Of a stretch of 64,000 bases of DNA, positions 9,443-18,891 are shown piece after piece (within the stretch, counting starts at the first letter, position 1; each line of letters starts with the position of its first letter). The notes under the pieces are model-generated. The model saw nothing but the letters and a program-made list of their open reading frames with translations, had not been told where the DNA came from and searched no databases. The position numbers were made by a program, and so were the translations under genes. Location: contig PLFX01000004.1 of assembly GCA_003138355.1 (NCBI GenBank), forward strand, positions 59,642 to 123,641, in the 5' to 3' direction. Origin of the DNA: Solirubrobacterales bacterium. GTDB taxonomy: Bacteria; Actinomycetota; Thermoleophilia; Solirubrobacterales; Solirubrobacteraceae.

Positions 9443-10606
9443 GTGCGCACGCGCCGGTTGCGCGCCGCGCTTTCGGCGCTCGGGATCGCGATTGGCGTCG
9501 CGGCGATCGTCGCCGTGCTCGGCCTCTCCGCCTCCAGCCAGACTGGGCTACTGGCCGAGATCAACCAGCTCGGAACCAACCTGCTGGACGTCACGACCGG
9601 ACAGAACTTCAGCGGCCAAGGGGTGCCGCTCCCGCTCGCAGCGCCCGGCACGATCGGCCGTATCGGCCCGGTCTACGACGTCGCCTACACCGGCACGATC
9701 GCCAACACCAACGCCTACCGCACCCCCCTGATCCCATCGGTCGAGACCAACGCGCTGAGTGTCGCTGCGACCAACCTCAACCTGCCCGGCGCCGTCGGCA
9801 CGACCGTTGCGCAGGGCCGCTTCCTCAACACAGCGACCGCGACCGAGCCGGTCTGCGTGCTCGGTGCAGGCGCCGCGCGGCGGCTCGGCATCGGACAACT
9901 CTTCGCCGGCGAGCGGATCTGGGTCGGCGGGATGTGGTTCTACGTCGCGGGCATTCTCAAGCCGGCTGCACTGGCCCCCGAGATCGACGACTCCGTGCTG
10001 ATCGGCTTCCCGGCCGCGAAGACGTACCTCGGCTACACGAGCGACGTCGACGGTCATCCGACGATCGGAAACCCGACCGAGATCTACGTCCGCGCCGACA
10101 CGAGCCAGGTCAACGCCGTCTACAACGTCCTCGCCTCCACCGCGAACCCTGAGAACCCGAGCGAGGTGGATGTGACCCAGCCATCCTCGGCGCTCGTCGC
10201 GGAGGCCGAGACCAAGGGCGTCTTCAACGGACTGATTCTCGGACTCGGTGCGATCGCGCTGCTCGTCGGCGCGATCGGCGTTGCCAACATCATGGTTATC
10301 AGCGTGCTCGAGCGGCGCGCGGAGATCGGCCTGCGCCGCGCGCTCGGTGCGACGAAAGCGCAGATCCGCACGCAGTTCCTGAGCGAGGCGATCCTGCTCG
10401 CGCTGATCGGCGGCGCCATCGGGATCGGCGCCGGCGCGCTCGCAACCGCGATATACGCCCACACCAAGCACTGGACCACCGTGATCCCCGCGCTCGCTTG
10501 GGGTGGCGGCATCGGCGCCGCCATCCTGATCGGCGCCGTCGCCGGCATCGTGCCCGCGATCCGCGCCGCCCGCCTTTCCCCGACCGACGCGCTGCGGAGC
10601 GCGTGA
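9443..10606 (+). CDS. ABC transporter permease, MacB type
   Basis: FtsX/MacB-like permease: one N-terminal membrane helix (ALGIAIGVAAIVAVLG), a large extracellular MacB core domain of about 220 residues, then three helices near the C-terminus, with ERRAEIGLRRALGATKAQI, the hallmark coupling segment that meets the ATPase, and the ending SPTDALRSA. The first usable start is the GTG at 9443. Homology-like sequence (RLRPGDLARLASI) continues upstream in frame to a CTG at 9368 that overlaps the TGA of the previous gene, so the true start may be that CTG. It is the last gene of the cluster. Confidence 0.9.
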   Translation: MRTRRLRAALSALGIAIGVAAIVAVLGLSASSQTGLLAEINQLGTNLLDVTTGQNFSGQGVPLPLAAPGTIGRIGPVYDVAYTGTIANTNAYRTPLIPSVETNALSVAATNLNLPGAVGTTVAQGRFLNTATATEPVCVLGAGAARRLGIGQLFAGERIWVGGMWFYVAGILKPAALAPEIDDSVLIGFPAAKTYLGYTSDVDGHPTIGNPTEIYVRADTSQVNAVYNVLASTANPENPSEVDVTQPSSALVAEAETKGVFNGLILGLGAIALLVGAIGVANIMVISVLERRAEIGLRRALGATKAQIRTQFLSEAILLALIGGAIGIGAGALATAIYAHTKHWTTVIPALAWGGGIGAAILIGAVAGIVPAIRAARLSPTDALRSA

Positions 10607-10654
10607 GACGGGATATCAAGGATTCGGGGAAGCGCTGCGCGAGTACAACCGCAG

Positions 10655-10668
10655 CTGACGCGCGTCAG
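10655..10668. terminator. Short palindrome between convergent genes
   Basis: CTGACGCGCGTCAG is a perfect 14-base palindrome that overlaps the stop codon of the minus-strand gene ending at 10665 and follows the permease gene by 48 bases. It might act as a weak two-way terminator; no T-run is present. Confidence 0.25.
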
Positions 10669-11390
10669 TCGCCCGACAGCTCCAGGAAGCGCTCGACGGA
10701 GGCCTCCTGTGCGGCGAGGCGGTCGGCCATGCGGTGCGCGTGGGCCTCGGCGCGCCCGAGGAAGTCCTCCAGACAGCGCTCCGGGTCGTCGGTCAGGGGG
10801 TACACGTGGGCGACCTCCTGCTGGACGCAGGCGATCCCGAGCGGGGGTGCGCCTGCGGTCAGCGAGCGCGCCGAGCAGACGGCGGCGACCATCAGCTCGC
10901 GCTCCGGCGCGCGCAGGGCGACCGGCATCAGCAGCTGCGCGGGCAACTCTACGGTGGCGCCGATCAGCCGCTCGACCCTGACCTGGGCGGCCGCGTACTC
11001 GGTCAGCGGCTCCCACCAGACCGACAGCACGGTGTCGGCGGCGCGCAGCGTCTCGCGCAGCACGCCGGCCTGCTCGCGGTAGAGGTCCTGCGCGGCGCGG
11101 CGCGAGTCCGCCTGCGCGAGGTCGAGGTAGACGGGCACGCGCAGCAGCTCGTTGGGCGACAGGGCCTCGCCCGTGCCGTGCTCGCCGAGGGCGATGTAGG
11201 TTTGGATCGTCGAGAGGTCGCGCCGGCCGTGGAAGATGATCGTCAGCTCGCGAGCGAGCGTCAGGCCGCCGACATGCATCGCGACCACGGCGGATGCCTC
11301 GCGGTCGAGCAGCGCCCGGCCCAGCAGCTCCTCGGCGCTGTCACCCGCGTCGGGAGTGCCTGTATCGCCGTCGATGCGCTGCTCGCTCAT
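10665..11390 (-). CDS. Hypothetical protein, 241 residues
   Basis: Not recognised. The protein is soluble, acidic and rich in Ala, Leu, Arg and Glu, with no signal peptide or membrane segment. It contains VVAMHVGGLTLARELTIIFHGRRDLSTIQTY split by short loops, then LRETLRAADTVLSVWWEPL and a helical C-terminus (RAEAHAHRMADRLAAQEAS). The frame is open to a TTG at 11426, but the ATG at 11390 has a good GCGAGGTG ribosome-binding sequence eight bases upstream and is preferred. It stands alone between the MacB-like cluster (convergent) and the aldo/keto reductase gene (same strand, 111 bp apart). Confidence 0.65.
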   Translation of the reverse strand: MSEQRIDGDTGTPDAGDSAEELLGRALLDREASAVVAMHVGGLTLARELTIIFHGRRDLSTIQTYIALGEHGTGEALSPNELLRVPVYLDLAQADSRRAAQDLYREQAGVLRETLRAADTVLSVWWEPLTEYAAAQVRVERLIGATVELPAQLLMPVALRAPERELMVAAVCSARSLTAGAPPLGIACVQQEVAHVYPLTDDPERCLEDFLGRAEAHAHRMADRLAAQEASVERFLELSGD

Positions 11391-11501
11391 CTCAGCCACA
11401 CCTCGCTTCCGCCTGACCACGACCAAGAGTACCGTCCTCCCGGCCGACCAAGCAAAACCTAGCTGGGCGAGCGGCGGGATGCGGCGGTTAGCGGGCGCCG
11501 C

Positions 11502-12482
11502 TCAGCGTGGATAGAAGTCGCGCTGCCAGCGGTGGCGCGCGAGCACGGCGAGCTCGCGCTCGTCGAGCGGCCCGCGTTCGGCGGCGGCGGCGTTGGCGTT
11601 CACGCTGTTCAGCGAGCGCATCCCCGGGATCACGGTGCTTACGGACGCGTGCGAGAGGCAGAAGCGCAGCGCGATCTCGGGTATCTGGTCGACCTCGACG
11701 TCGAGGTCGGAGGCGATCGCCTGCACGCGCTCCCATACCTCGCGCTTGCGATCGCCCGCGAAGTAACGGTTGCGCCAGTCGCCCTCCGGAAACTCGGTCT
11801 CCGGGCGGATCAGTCCGGTGAGCCCGCCCTCGTCGAAGGGGACGCGCGCGATCACGCCGACGCCCGCCTCCTGGGTCGCCGCGAACAAGCGATCGGCGGG
11901 CGCCTGGTCGAAGATGTTGTAGATCACCTGGACGCTGTCGACGGCGCCGCTCTGGACGAGCGCTATCCCGTTGTCGGCCTCGTGGTCGTTGATCGAGATG
12001 CCGAAGCAGCCGATCTTCCCGTCCGCCTTGAGGCGCTCGATCCCTTCGCGCCAGGAGCCCTGATCGACCCACTCGTCCGACCAGACGTGGAACTGCTGGA
12101 CGTCGATCGTCTCGACGCCGAGCTTGCGCAGGCTGCGCTCGGTGCAGCTGATGATGTGCTCGGCGGGGAAGGTCTCTTCGGCGTGGACGCCGGCGCGCGC
12201 GGGCCATTGACGGTTCGCGGGCGGGATCTTCGTCGCGATGCGGATGCCGCCGCCCGCCGCGCGAACTGCCTGGCCCACCAGCTCCTCGCTGTGCCCGTCG
12301 CCGTAGCCGTAGGCGGTGTCGACGAAGTCGACGCCCTGCTCGAAGGCGCGCGCGAGCGAGCGCAGCGACACGTCGTCCTGCGCGCCGATCCACATGCTCT
12401 GGCCGATGCCCCATGCGCCGTAGCCGAGGACTGAGACTTCGGGGCCGTTGCGGCCGAGCGGGCGATGCTCCACGGTGCACAC
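11502..12482 (-). CDS. Aldo/keto reductase
   Basis: NADPH-dependent oxidoreductase of the AKR superfamily (TIM barrel), 326 residues. Visible are the catalytic set: Asp-Thr-Ala-Tyr in [11 protein letters not shown], Lys in IATKIPP and His in [12 protein letters not shown], plus SIND in strand 6 and the C-terminal cofactor motif [19 protein letters not shown]. The sequence resembles the general stress/YhdN-like branch. Substrate cannot be told. The GTG at 12482 is the longest start; a second GTG at 12473 ([10 protein letters not shown]) fits the family N-terminus equally well. The start is close to and divergent from the uvrA promoter. Confidence 0.9.
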   Translation of the reverse strand: MCTVEHRPLGRNGPEVSVLGYGAWGIGQSMWIGAQDDVSLRSLARAFEQGVDFVDTAYGYGDGHSEELVGQAVRAAGGGIRIATKIPPANRQWPARAGVHAEETFPAEHIISCTERSLRKLGVETIDVQQFHVWSDEWVDQGSWREGIERLKADGKIGCFGISINDHEADNGIALVQSGAVDSVQVIYNIFDQAPADRLFAATQEAGVGVIARVPFDEGGLTGLIRPETEFPEGDWRNRYFAGDRKREVWERVQAIASDLDVEVDQIPEIALRFCLSHASVSTVIPGMRSLNSVNANAAAAERGPLDERELAVLARHRWQRDFYPR

Positions 12483-12503
12483 ACTAGCTGGTCGGCTCGC
12501 TCA

Positions 12504-12517
12504 CGAACATCTGTTCG
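12504..12517 (+). promoter_or_regulatory. LexA (SOS) box of uvrA
   Basis: CGAACATCTGTTCG matches the Gram-positive LexA operator CGAAC-N4-GTTCG exactly on both arms. It lies six bases before the TACAAT -10 box of uvrA, so it covers the region between -35 and -10 and would block RNA polymerase. It is also 22 bases upstream of the GTG of the divergent aldo/keto reductase gene. Confidence 0.85.
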
Positions 12518-12523
12518 CCTCGG

Positions 12524-12529
12524 TACAAT
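12524..12529 (+). promoter_or_regulatory. -10 box of uvrA
   Basis: TACAAT, close to consensus, lies 10 bases before the GTG at 12540. The expected transcription start near 12536 leaves only a few untranslated bases. Confidence 0.6.
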
Positions 12530-12539
12530 TGGACATAAC

Positions 12540-15449
12540 GTGGCGTCGTCCAATCAAATCGTCGTTTCCGGCGCGCGCGAGCACAACCTCAAGAACATCT
12601 CGCTGACGCTGCCGCGCGACGCGCTCGTCGTGCTGACCGGGCTCTCGGGCTCCGGCAAGTCCTCGCTTGCCTTCGACACGATCTACGCGGAGGGTCGCCG
12701 GCGCTACGTCGAGTCGCTGTCGGCGTACGCGCGCCAGTTCCTCGGGCAGATGGACAAGCCCGACGTGGACTCGATCGAGGGGCTCTCGCCGGCGATCTCG
12801 ATCGACCAGAAGACGACCTCGCGCAACCCGCGCTCGACGGTTGGCACGGTCACGGAGATCTACGACTACCTGCGCCTGCTGTGGGCGCGCATCGGCGTGC
12901 CGCACTGCCACGTTTGCGGCGAGCCGATCGCCGGGCAGTCGATCGAGCAGATCGCCGACCAGGTCCTCGAGCTCGCTGAGGGCACGCGCTTCATGGTCCT
13001 GGCGCCCGTCATCCGCGGCCGCAAGGGGGAGTTCGGCAAGCTGCTCGAGGACCTGCGCACGGAGGGCTTCACGCGGGTCATCGTCGACGGCGAGCTGCAC
13101 GGTCTCGAGGACTATCTCGACCTCGACCGCAACGTCAGGCACGAGGTCTCGGTCGTCGTTGACCGCTTGGTGATGCGCGCTGACGTGCGCAAGCGCCTCG
13201 TCGACTCGATCGAGACCGCTGCTGCGCTGGCGGACGGGATCGTGTCGGTGCAGATCGTGCCGCGCGAGGGCGAGGGGCCGGGGGAGACGCTGACGTTCTC
13301 GGAGAAGTTCGCCTGCCTGAAGTGCGGCACCTCGATGCCCGAGCTCGAGCCGCGCATTTTCTCCTTCAACGCGCCGCAGGGCGCCTGCGAGCGCTGCACC
13401 GGGCTCGGCTCGCAGCTCGAGATCGACCCGGACCTCGTCGTGCCGAACCCCGACCTCTCGATCGCGCAGGGCGCGCTCGCGCCGTGGGCGGGATCGAGTT
13501 CCGGCTACTACGAGCAGATGACTGCCGCGCTCGCCGAGCGCTTCGGCGTTGACGTCGAGAAGCCGTGGCGCTCCCTGACCGCCAAGCAGCGCGAGATCTT
13601 CCTCTACGGCACGAACGGCGAGCGCGTCCAGGTTCGCTACCGCAACCGCTTCGGCCGCGAGCGCAACTACGCCGCGCGCTTCGAGGGGATCGTGCCGAAC
13701 CTCCAGCGGCGCTACCGCGAGACCGACTCCGAGTACCAGCGCGAGAAGATCGAGGAGTACATGAGCGTGCGGCCGTGTCCCGCCTGTCACGGCGCGCGCC
13801 TGCGGCCCGAGTCGCTCGCGGTGCTCGTCGGTGGGATCGCGATCAACGAGTTCTGCGCGCTATCGGCCCATGCCGCGCTCGACTGGCTCGCGCAGGTCCA
13901 GCTGACCGAGACTGAGCGCCACATCGCACGGCTCGTGCTGCGCGAGATCGAGGAGCGCTTGCGCTTCCTCGAGAACGTCGGCATCGGCTACCTGTCGATG
14001 GATCGCGCGGCGGCGACGCTCTCGGGCGGCGAAGCGCAGCGGATCCGTCTCGCGACGCAGATCGGCTCGGCGCTCGTCGGGGTCCTCTACGTCCTCGACG
14101 AGCCATCGATCGGGCTCCATCAGCGCGACAACGCAAAGCTCGTCGCGACGCTCGAGCGCCTGCGCGACCTCGGCAATACGGTCCTGGTGGTCGAGCACGA
14201 CGAGCAGACGATGCGCGCCGCGGACCATATCGTCGACCTCGGCCCCGGGGCGGGCGAGCACGGTGGGAGGATCGTTGCGCAGGGCACGGCGCTCGAGATC
14301 GAGCTCGTCCCCGAGTCGCTGACCGGGCAATTCCTCTCAGGCGCCGCCCAGATCGCGGTGCCCGCGCGCCGGCGCACGCCGAGCGGAGCGATCGAGATCC
14401 TCGGTGCCGCGATGCACAATCTGCGCAACATCGACGTGCGCGTCCCGCTCGGGACGCTGACGTGCGTCACCGGCGTGTCCGGGTCGGGCAAGTCGACGCT
14501 CGTCAACGAGATCCTGCTGAAGGCGGTCTCGAACAAGCTGCACCGCACGCGCCAGCGACCGGGTACGCACCGCGAGCTGCGCGGCCTCGAGGCGCTCGAC
14601 AAGATCGTCGCGGTCGACCAGTCGCCGATCGGGCGCACGCCGCGCTCGAACCCGGCCACCTACACGGGCCTCTTCGACGTGATCCGCGATCTGTTCGCGA
14701 AGACGCAGGAGGCGCGCGTGCGCGGCTACAAGCCGGGGCGCTTCTCGTTCAACGTCAAGGGCGGACGCTGCGAGGTCTGCCGCGGCGACGGCCAGATCCG
14801 CATCGAGATGCACTTCCTGCCGGATGTCTACGTCCCGTGCGAACAGTGCCACGGCCGGCGCTACAACCGCGAGACGCTCGAGGTCCGCTTCAAGGGCAAG
14901 ACGATCGCTGATGTCCTCGACATGCCCGTCGAAGAGGCGGTCACGTTCTTCGAGCACATCCCGGCGATCCGCCGCCGCCTGCAGACGCTGAACGACGTCG
15001 GGCTCGGCTACATCCGCCTCGGCCAGCCGGCGACGACGCTGTCGGGCGGCGAGGCCCAGCGCGTCAAGCTCGCGACCGAGCTCTCGAAGATCGCGACCGG
15101 CCGGACCCTCTACGTCCTCGACGAGCCGACCACGGGCCTCCACTTCGCCGACGTTAAGCGCCTGCTCGAGGTCCTCCAGCGCCTCGTCGACGCCGGCAAC
15201 TCGGTGATCGTGATCGAGCACAACCTCGACGTGATCAAGTCCGCGGACCGGATCATCGACCTCGGCCCGGAGGGCGGGGACGCCGGCGGCCTGCTGATCG
15301 CCACAGGAACCCCCGAGCAGGTCGCGGCGGTGGCGCAGTCGCACACCGGCCGCTTCCTCGAACCGCTACTCAAAGCACGCGCGCCCGCGCGCGCGCGGGC
15401 ACGAGCGCGCAAGCCTGCCGCGGCCCCGGCGGAGTCCGCAGCGGCCTAG
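12540..15449 (+). CDS. uvrA: Excinuclease ABC subunit UvrA
   Basis: Damage-sensing ATPase of nucleotide excision repair. From the GTG at 12540 it has 969 residues. Two ABC ATPase halves are visible: Walker [10 protein letters not shown] and GVSGSGKST, and two LSGGEAQR signatures. Zinc modules include CHVCGEPI, the CLKCGT...CERCTG pair and the C-terminal CEVCRGDGQ...[10 protein letters not shown] finger that reads damage. The open frame reaches an ATG at 12465, but this would start upstream of the LexA box and the -10 box, so GTG 12540 is chosen. The C-terminal tail is a low-complexity Ala/Arg stretch. The stop codon lies inside a CTAG shared with the convergent panB stop. Confidence 0.97.
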   Translation: MASSNQIVVSGAREHNLKNISLTLPRDALVVLTGLSGSGKSSLAFDTIYAEGRRRYVESLSAYARQFLGQMDKPDVDSIEGLSPAISIDQKTTSRNPRSTVGTVTEIYDYLRLLWARIGVPHCHVCGEPIAGQSIEQIADQVLELAEGTRFMVLAPVIRGRKGEFGKLLEDLRTEGFTRVIVDGELHGLEDYLDLDRNVRHEVSVVVDRLVMRADVRKRLVDSIETAAALADGIVSVQIVPREGEGPGETLTFSEKFACLKCGTSMPELEPRIFSFNAPQGACERCTGLGSQLEIDPDLVVPNPDLSIAQGALAPWAGSSSGYYEQMTAALAERFGVDVEKPWRSLTAKQREIFLYGTNGERVQVRYRNRFGRERNYAARFEGIVPNLQRRYRETDSEYQREKIEEYMSVRPCPACHGARLRPESLAVLVGGIAINEFCALSAHAALDWLAQVQLTETERHIARLVLREIEERLRFLENVGIGYLSMDRAAATLSGGEAQRIRLATQIGSALVGVLYVLDEPSIGLHQRDNAKLVATLERLRDLGNTVLVVEHDEQTMRAADHIVDLGPGAGEHGGRIVAQGTALEIELVPESLTGQFLSGAAQIAVPARRRTPSGAIEILGAAMHNLRNIDVRVPLGTLTCVTGVSGSGKSTLVNEILLKAVSNKLHRTRQRPGTHRELRGLEALDKIVAVDQSPIGRTPRSNPATYTGLFDVIRDLFAKTQEARVRGYKPGRFSFNVKGGRCEVCRGDGQIRIEMHFLPDVYVPCEQCHGRRYNRETLEVRFKGKTIADVLDMPVEEAVTFFEHIPAIRRRLQTLNDVGLGYIRLGQPATTLSGGEAQRVKLATELSKIATGRTLYVLDEPTTGLHFADVKRLLEVLQRLVDAGNSVIVIEHNLDVIKSADRIIDLGPEGGDAGGLLIATGTPEQVAAVAQSHTGRFLEPLLKARAPARARARARKPAAAPAESAAA

Positions 15450-16345
15450 CGTTCGTGGCGCAGGCCGTCACGGAAGGCGGCGAGCTCGGCCGGATCGATC
15501 GAGAACGTGTGCTCCGCCGCCGGGAAACGCCGGGCCCGCACGTCCTCGGCGTACTGACCGAGCGCGCCGAGCACCTGTCCGTGAAGGTCGGCGTACTGGC
15601 GCGAGTGACGCTTTGGCTGGCCCGGGTAGACGCCCAGCATGTCGTGCACGACGAGCACCTGCCCGCTCGTGCCCGGGCCGGCGCCGATCCCGATCGTCGG
15701 CACGCCGAGCACTCCGGTGAGCTCGTCGGCGACCGCGGCCGGAATCGCCTCGAACACGATCGCGAAGCAGCCTGCCTCCTCCAGCGCGCGAGCCTCGCGC
15801 GCGACCTCGAGCGCGCGCTCGGCGGTGCGTCCCTGGGCGCGGCGGCCGCCGAGCGCCGTTGCGCTCTGGGGCGTGAGCCCGACGTGGCCCATCACCGGGA
15901 TCCCTGCCGCGACGATCGCGCTTGCCCGTGCCGCCGAAGCCGGTCCGCCGCCCTCGAGCTTCACCGCATCGACGCCGGCCTCCTTGACGAAGCGCTGCGC
16001 GCTCAGCACGGCGAGCTCGTCAGACGCCTCATAGGAGCCGAACGGCAGGTCGCCGACGAGCAGCGGGGTCCGCAGGCCGCGGCGCACCGCGGCCGCGAGC
16101 ATCAGCATCTCCTCGAGGCTCACCGCGACCGTGGACTGGTAGCCGAGCACCACCTCCGCCCCCGAATCGCCGACGAGCACGATGTCCACGCCCGCCTCTT
16201 CCGCGATCCGTGCGGTCGGGAAATCGTAGGCGGTGATCATCACGATCGGCTCGCCAAGGCGCCGCTTCTCGGCCAGGCGCGGCAGCGTCATCGCCAGCCG
16301 GTCGACCGCCGGGCCCGCCTCGGTGTTCGGCGTGCTCGACATCAT
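15446..16345 (-). CDS. panB: 3-methyl-2-oxobutanoate hydroxymethyltransferase
   Basis: First committed step of pantothenate synthesis: adds a hydroxymethyl group from methylene-tetrahydrofolate to alpha-ketoisovalerate. The 299-residue protein shows [17 protein letters not shown], the metal-binding [24 protein letters not shown], the GGRRAQGRT loop, the catalytic Glu in IVFEAIP, and [14 protein letters not shown]. It is the last gene of panC-panD-panB and overlaps panD by four bases (ATGA). Its TAG stop shares CTAG with the uvrA stop, a tail-to-tail overlap of four bases. Confidence 0.96.
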   Translation of the reverse strand: MMSSTPNTEAGPAVDRLAMTLPRLAEKRRLGEPIVMITAYDFPTARIAEEAGVDIVLVGDSGAEVVLGYQSTVAVSLEEMLMLAAAVRRGLRTPLLVGDLPFGSYEASDELAVLSAQRFVKEAGVDAVKLEGGGPASAARASAIVAAGIPVMGHVGLTPQSATALGGRRAQGRTAERALEVAREARALEEAGCFAIVFEAIPAAVADELTGVLGVPTIGIGAGPGTSGQVLVVHDMLGVYPGQPKRHSRQYADLHGQVLGALGQYAEDVRARRFPAAEHTFSIDPAELAAFRDGLRHER

Positions 16346-16743
16346 CTGAGCAGCGCCTCGACGCGATCGCCTGCCCCCCGCAACGGGGGGTCGACGGCAA
16401 CGATCTGGTTGCGCGTATCGACGTGCACGACGCGCGGCTGGTGCTCGGCGAGCTCGGGCTCGCTGTACTGCGCGTACGAGATGACGATCACCGTGTCGCC
16501 GCGATGGACGAGCCGGGCGGCCGCGCCGTTCAGCTGGAGCTCTCCCGCGCCGCGCTCACCGGCGATCGCGTAGGTCGTGAAGCGCGCACCGTTGTCGAGG
16601 TCGAGCACCGTCACCTGCTCGTTGGGCAGGATGTCGGCGGCCTCGAGCAGCAGCGGGTCGACGGTGATCGAACCGACGTAGTTGAGGTCGCAGCCGGTCA
16701 CACGACCGCGATGGATCTTCGACTTCAGCATCGTGCGTTGCAT
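16342..16743 (-). CDS. panD: Aspartate 1-decarboxylase proenzyme
   Basis: Makes beta-alanine from aspartate for pantothenate. The chain is self-cleaved to give a pyruvoyl cofactor; the site is Gly24-Ser25 in NYVGSITVD. The start [16 protein letters not shown] and the Tyr/Arg/Thr active-site region ([24 protein letters not shown]) match the family. Length is 133 residues, normal. The ATG overlaps the panC stop by one base (TGATG), so the two are translationally coupled. Confidence 0.96.
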   Translation of the reverse strand: MQRTMLKSKIHRGRVTGCDLNYVGSITVDPLLLEAADILPNEQVTVLDLDNGARFTTYAIAGERGAGELQLNGAAARLVHRGDTVIVISYAQYSEPELAEHQPRVVHVDTRNQIVAVDPPLRGAGDRVEALLR

Positions 16744-17609
16744 CAGCTTGGCTCGACTCCATTCGTGCTCGGGGTTGCGATGACGTTGTCGATCAGGCGC
16801 GCGCGGCCGACGCGCGCGGCGAGGGCGACAAGGACCGGCCGCTCGACGCGCTTGACGGGCACGAGCGTGTCGGGATCGACGATCTCGAGGTACTCGGGCT
16901 CCAGGTCGTGCGCTGCGAGCTCGCCGCGCGCCGCAGCGACTGCCGTGCGGCTGTCGCGCTCGCCGCGCGCAATCAACTGGGCCGCGCGCTCGAGGGCGCG
17001 CGAGATGCTCGTCGCGCGCGCTCGCTCCTCGGCGCTCAGGTAGGCGTTGCGGCTCGACTGCGCAAGTCCATCGTGCTCGCGCACGGTGGGGCAGACCTCG
17101 ATCCGCACCGGCATATCGAGGTCGGCGACGAGCCGTTTGATCACGATCGCCTGCTGCGCGTCCTTCTGACCGAAGTAGGCGACCTCGGGCGCCACGATAT
17201 TGAGCAGCTTCGCCACCACGGTCGCGACACCTTCGAAGTGACCGGGGCGCTGCTCGCCCTCGAGTCGCTCGCTGACGCCGCGCACGACGACGCTCGTGGC
17301 GAACCCGGGCGGGTAGATCTCCTCGGCGGCCGGTGTGAAGAGCAGGTCGACGCCCGCCTCCTGCGCGAGCGCCGCGTCGCGCGCCTCATCGCGCGGATAG
17401 GCGGCGAGGTCCTCGGACGGGCCGAACTGCAGCGGATTCACGAACACCGACATGACGAGCAGATCGCACTCGGCGCGGGCGGCGCCAAGCAGCGACAGAT
17501 GGCCGTCGTGGAGCGCCCCCATCGTTGGAACGAGGCCCACGCGCAGACGCGCGTCGCGCGCAGGCGCGAGCGCCCGGCGAAGCTCGGCGATCGTACGGAC
17601 GGTTCTCAT
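16743..17609 (-). CDS. panC: Pantothenate synthetase
   Basis: Joins pantoate and beta-alanine using ATP, the last step of the pathway. Marks are [14 protein letters not shown] with the first HxGH-like nucleotide motif, [31 protein letters not shown], and [11 protein letters not shown], the KMSKS-like site. The ATG at 17609 begins [14 protein letters not shown] as in homologues; an in-frame ATG at 17630 would add seven residues. It is the promoter-proximal gene of panCDB and is divergent from udg, with about 150 bp between. Confidence 0.96.
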   Translation of the reverse strand: MRTVRTIAELRRALAPARDARLRVGLVPTMGALHDGHLSLLGAARAECDLLVMSVFVNPLQFGPSEDLAAYPRDEARDAALAQEAGVDLLFTPAAEEIYPPGFATSVVVRGVSERLEGEQRPGHFEGVATVVAKLLNIVAPEVAYFGQKDAQQAIVIKRLVADLDMPVRIEVCPTVREHDGLAQSSRNAYLSAEERARATSISRALERAAQLIARGERDSRTAVAAARGELAAHDLEPEYLEIVDPDTLVPVKRVERPVLVALAARVGRARLIDNVIATPSTNGVEPS

Positions 17610-17749
17610 TTGCTTCGGTCCAGTTCCCATCGGGATACCGGTCGCGATTGAAGGGCTTGTGCGCGTTCAGTCCACCACTATCTGGTTGGCGGCCACCTGA
17701 CAGCTTAGTGGTTGGCGTAACCGAGCCCGTGCGCGCGCGAGCGGGCGAC

Positions 17750-17755
17750 TACCAT
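17750..17755 (+). promoter_or_regulatory. -10 box of udg (leaderless)
   Basis: TACCAT followed by exactly seven bases and then the GTG start codon of the glycosylase gene; no Shine-Dalgarno sequence. Same layout as fur and xre in this window. Confidence 0.5.
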
Positions 17756-17762
17756 CGGCTGG

Positions 17763-18443
17763 GTGAGCGCTACGGCCAGGCGCGAGGAGCTGAAGGAGCT
17801 GCTGATCGCAGCGCGGCAGTGCACGCGCTGTCACGAGCTCGCGGCGACTCGCTCGTCGGTTGTCTTCGGTGCAGGCAACGCCGACGCCGAGCTGATGTTC
17901 GTCGGCGAAGCTCCTGGGGCCAACGAGGACATCCAGGGGCTGCCGTTCGTCGGCGCCGCGGGCAAGCTGCTCGAGCAGCTGCTTGCCGACATCGGCCTGA
18001 GCCGCTCCGAGGTCTTCATTGCGAACGTCCTCAAGTGCCGGCCGCCGGGCAACCGCGATCCCCAGCCCGCTGAGATCGAGAGCTGCAAGCCGTACCTCGT
18101 GCGCCAGATCGAGCTGATCGAGCCGCGCGTGATCTGCACGCTCGGGAACTTCGCCACGAAGTTGCTGCGCGGCGATCCCGCCGGCATCACGCGCGTTCAC
18201 GGTGAGCCCGAGGTGCGGACGATCGGCAGCCACACGTTCAGGCTCTACCCGCTGTTTCACCCAGCTGCTGCGCTGTACACGCCGAGCACGCTCGAGACGC
18301 TGCGGGCGGATTTCGTCCGCCTGCCGGCGATCCTCGCACTCCCGCCAGCCCCACCCATCGTCCCCGAGCCACCGGTCGATCCGGAGCCTGCCGGGCCGCC
18401 GGTCGAGCTCGATCGCCAGGCCGAGCAGCTGGGGCTCTTCTGA
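17763..18443 (+). CDS. Uracil-DNA glycosylase, family 4 (iron-sulfur type)
   Basis: Removes uracil from DNA to begin base excision repair. The 226-residue protein has the family 4 active-site motif GEAPGANEDIQGLPFVG, a late LFHPAAAL motif, and the 4Fe-4S cluster cysteines: Cys20 and Cys23 (QCTRCH), one in NVLKCRPPGNR and one in EIESCKPYL. The last 40 residues are a Pro-rich low-complexity tail ending EQLGLF, not part of the catalytic fold. The gene starts the run udg-tsaE-tsaB-rimI-tsaD, with tsaE seven bases downstream. Confidence 0.93.
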   Translation: MSATARREELKELLIAARQCTRCHELAATRSSVVFGAGNADAELMFVGEAPGANEDIQGLPFVGAAGKLLEQLLADIGLSRSEVFIANVLKCRPPGNRDPQPAEIESCKPYLVRQIELIEPRVICTLGNFATKLLRGDPAGITRVHGEPEVRTIGSHTFRLYPLFHPAAALYTPSTLETLRADFVRLPAILALPPAPPIVPEPPVDPEPAGPPVELDRQAEQLGLF

Positions 18444-18450
18444 TCGCTTG

Positions 18451-18891
18451 ATGGCCCCGACGGAGCAGCTACGTCGCTTCGAGACCGACGGCGTGACGGC
18501 AACCGAGCAGCTCGCCGCGGCGCTCGCGACCGAGCTGGCGGATGGCGAGATCGTCTTCGTCTCCGGCGAGCTCGGCGCCGGCAAGACGACGTTCATTCGC
18601 GGCGCCGCGCGCGCACTCGGAGCAACGGCCGCAGTGACGAGCCCGACGTTCGCGATCGGCCACCGCTATCCGACGCGGCTGGAGGGGCTGATCGTCTGCC
18701 ATCTCGACCTGTACCGTCTCGACGGGCTCGACAGCGAGGATCCGGAGCTCCTCGCGCCCTACCTCGGTCCCGGCCGGATCACCTTCGTCGAGTGGCCCGA
18801 GCACGGTGGCGAAGGGCTCGGGGAGCCACGCCTGCGCGTCGAGCTGCGCCACAGCGGCGGCGATCGCCGCGCGATCGAGGTGCGCGGATGA
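18451..18891 (+). CDS. tsaE: tRNA threonylcarbamoyladenosine synthesis ATPase TsaE
   Basis: ATPase that drives the TsaB-TsaD complex which makes t6A37 in ANN-decoding tRNAs. The 146-residue protein has Walker A SGELGAGKTTFIRG, the switch Thr region VTSPTFAIGHRY, LDLYRLDG and FVEWPEHGG. The open frame goes back to 18202 inside udg; the ATG at 18451, just after the udg stop, gives the normal family length. It overlaps tsaB (ATGA). Confidence 0.95.
   Translation: MAPTEQLRRFETDGVTATEQLAAALATELADGEIVFVSGELGAGKTTFIRGAARALGATAAVTSPTFAIGHRYPTRLEGLIVCHLDLYRLDGLDSEDPELLAPYLGPGRITFVEWPEHGGEGLGEPRLRVELRHSGGDRRAIEVRG

Noticed and set aside
15360..15446. GC-alternating run at the end of uvrA as a regulatory repeat
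   Set aside because: It is a low-complexity Ala/Arg coding tail (GCGCGC runs) within uvrA; nothing shows a separate role.
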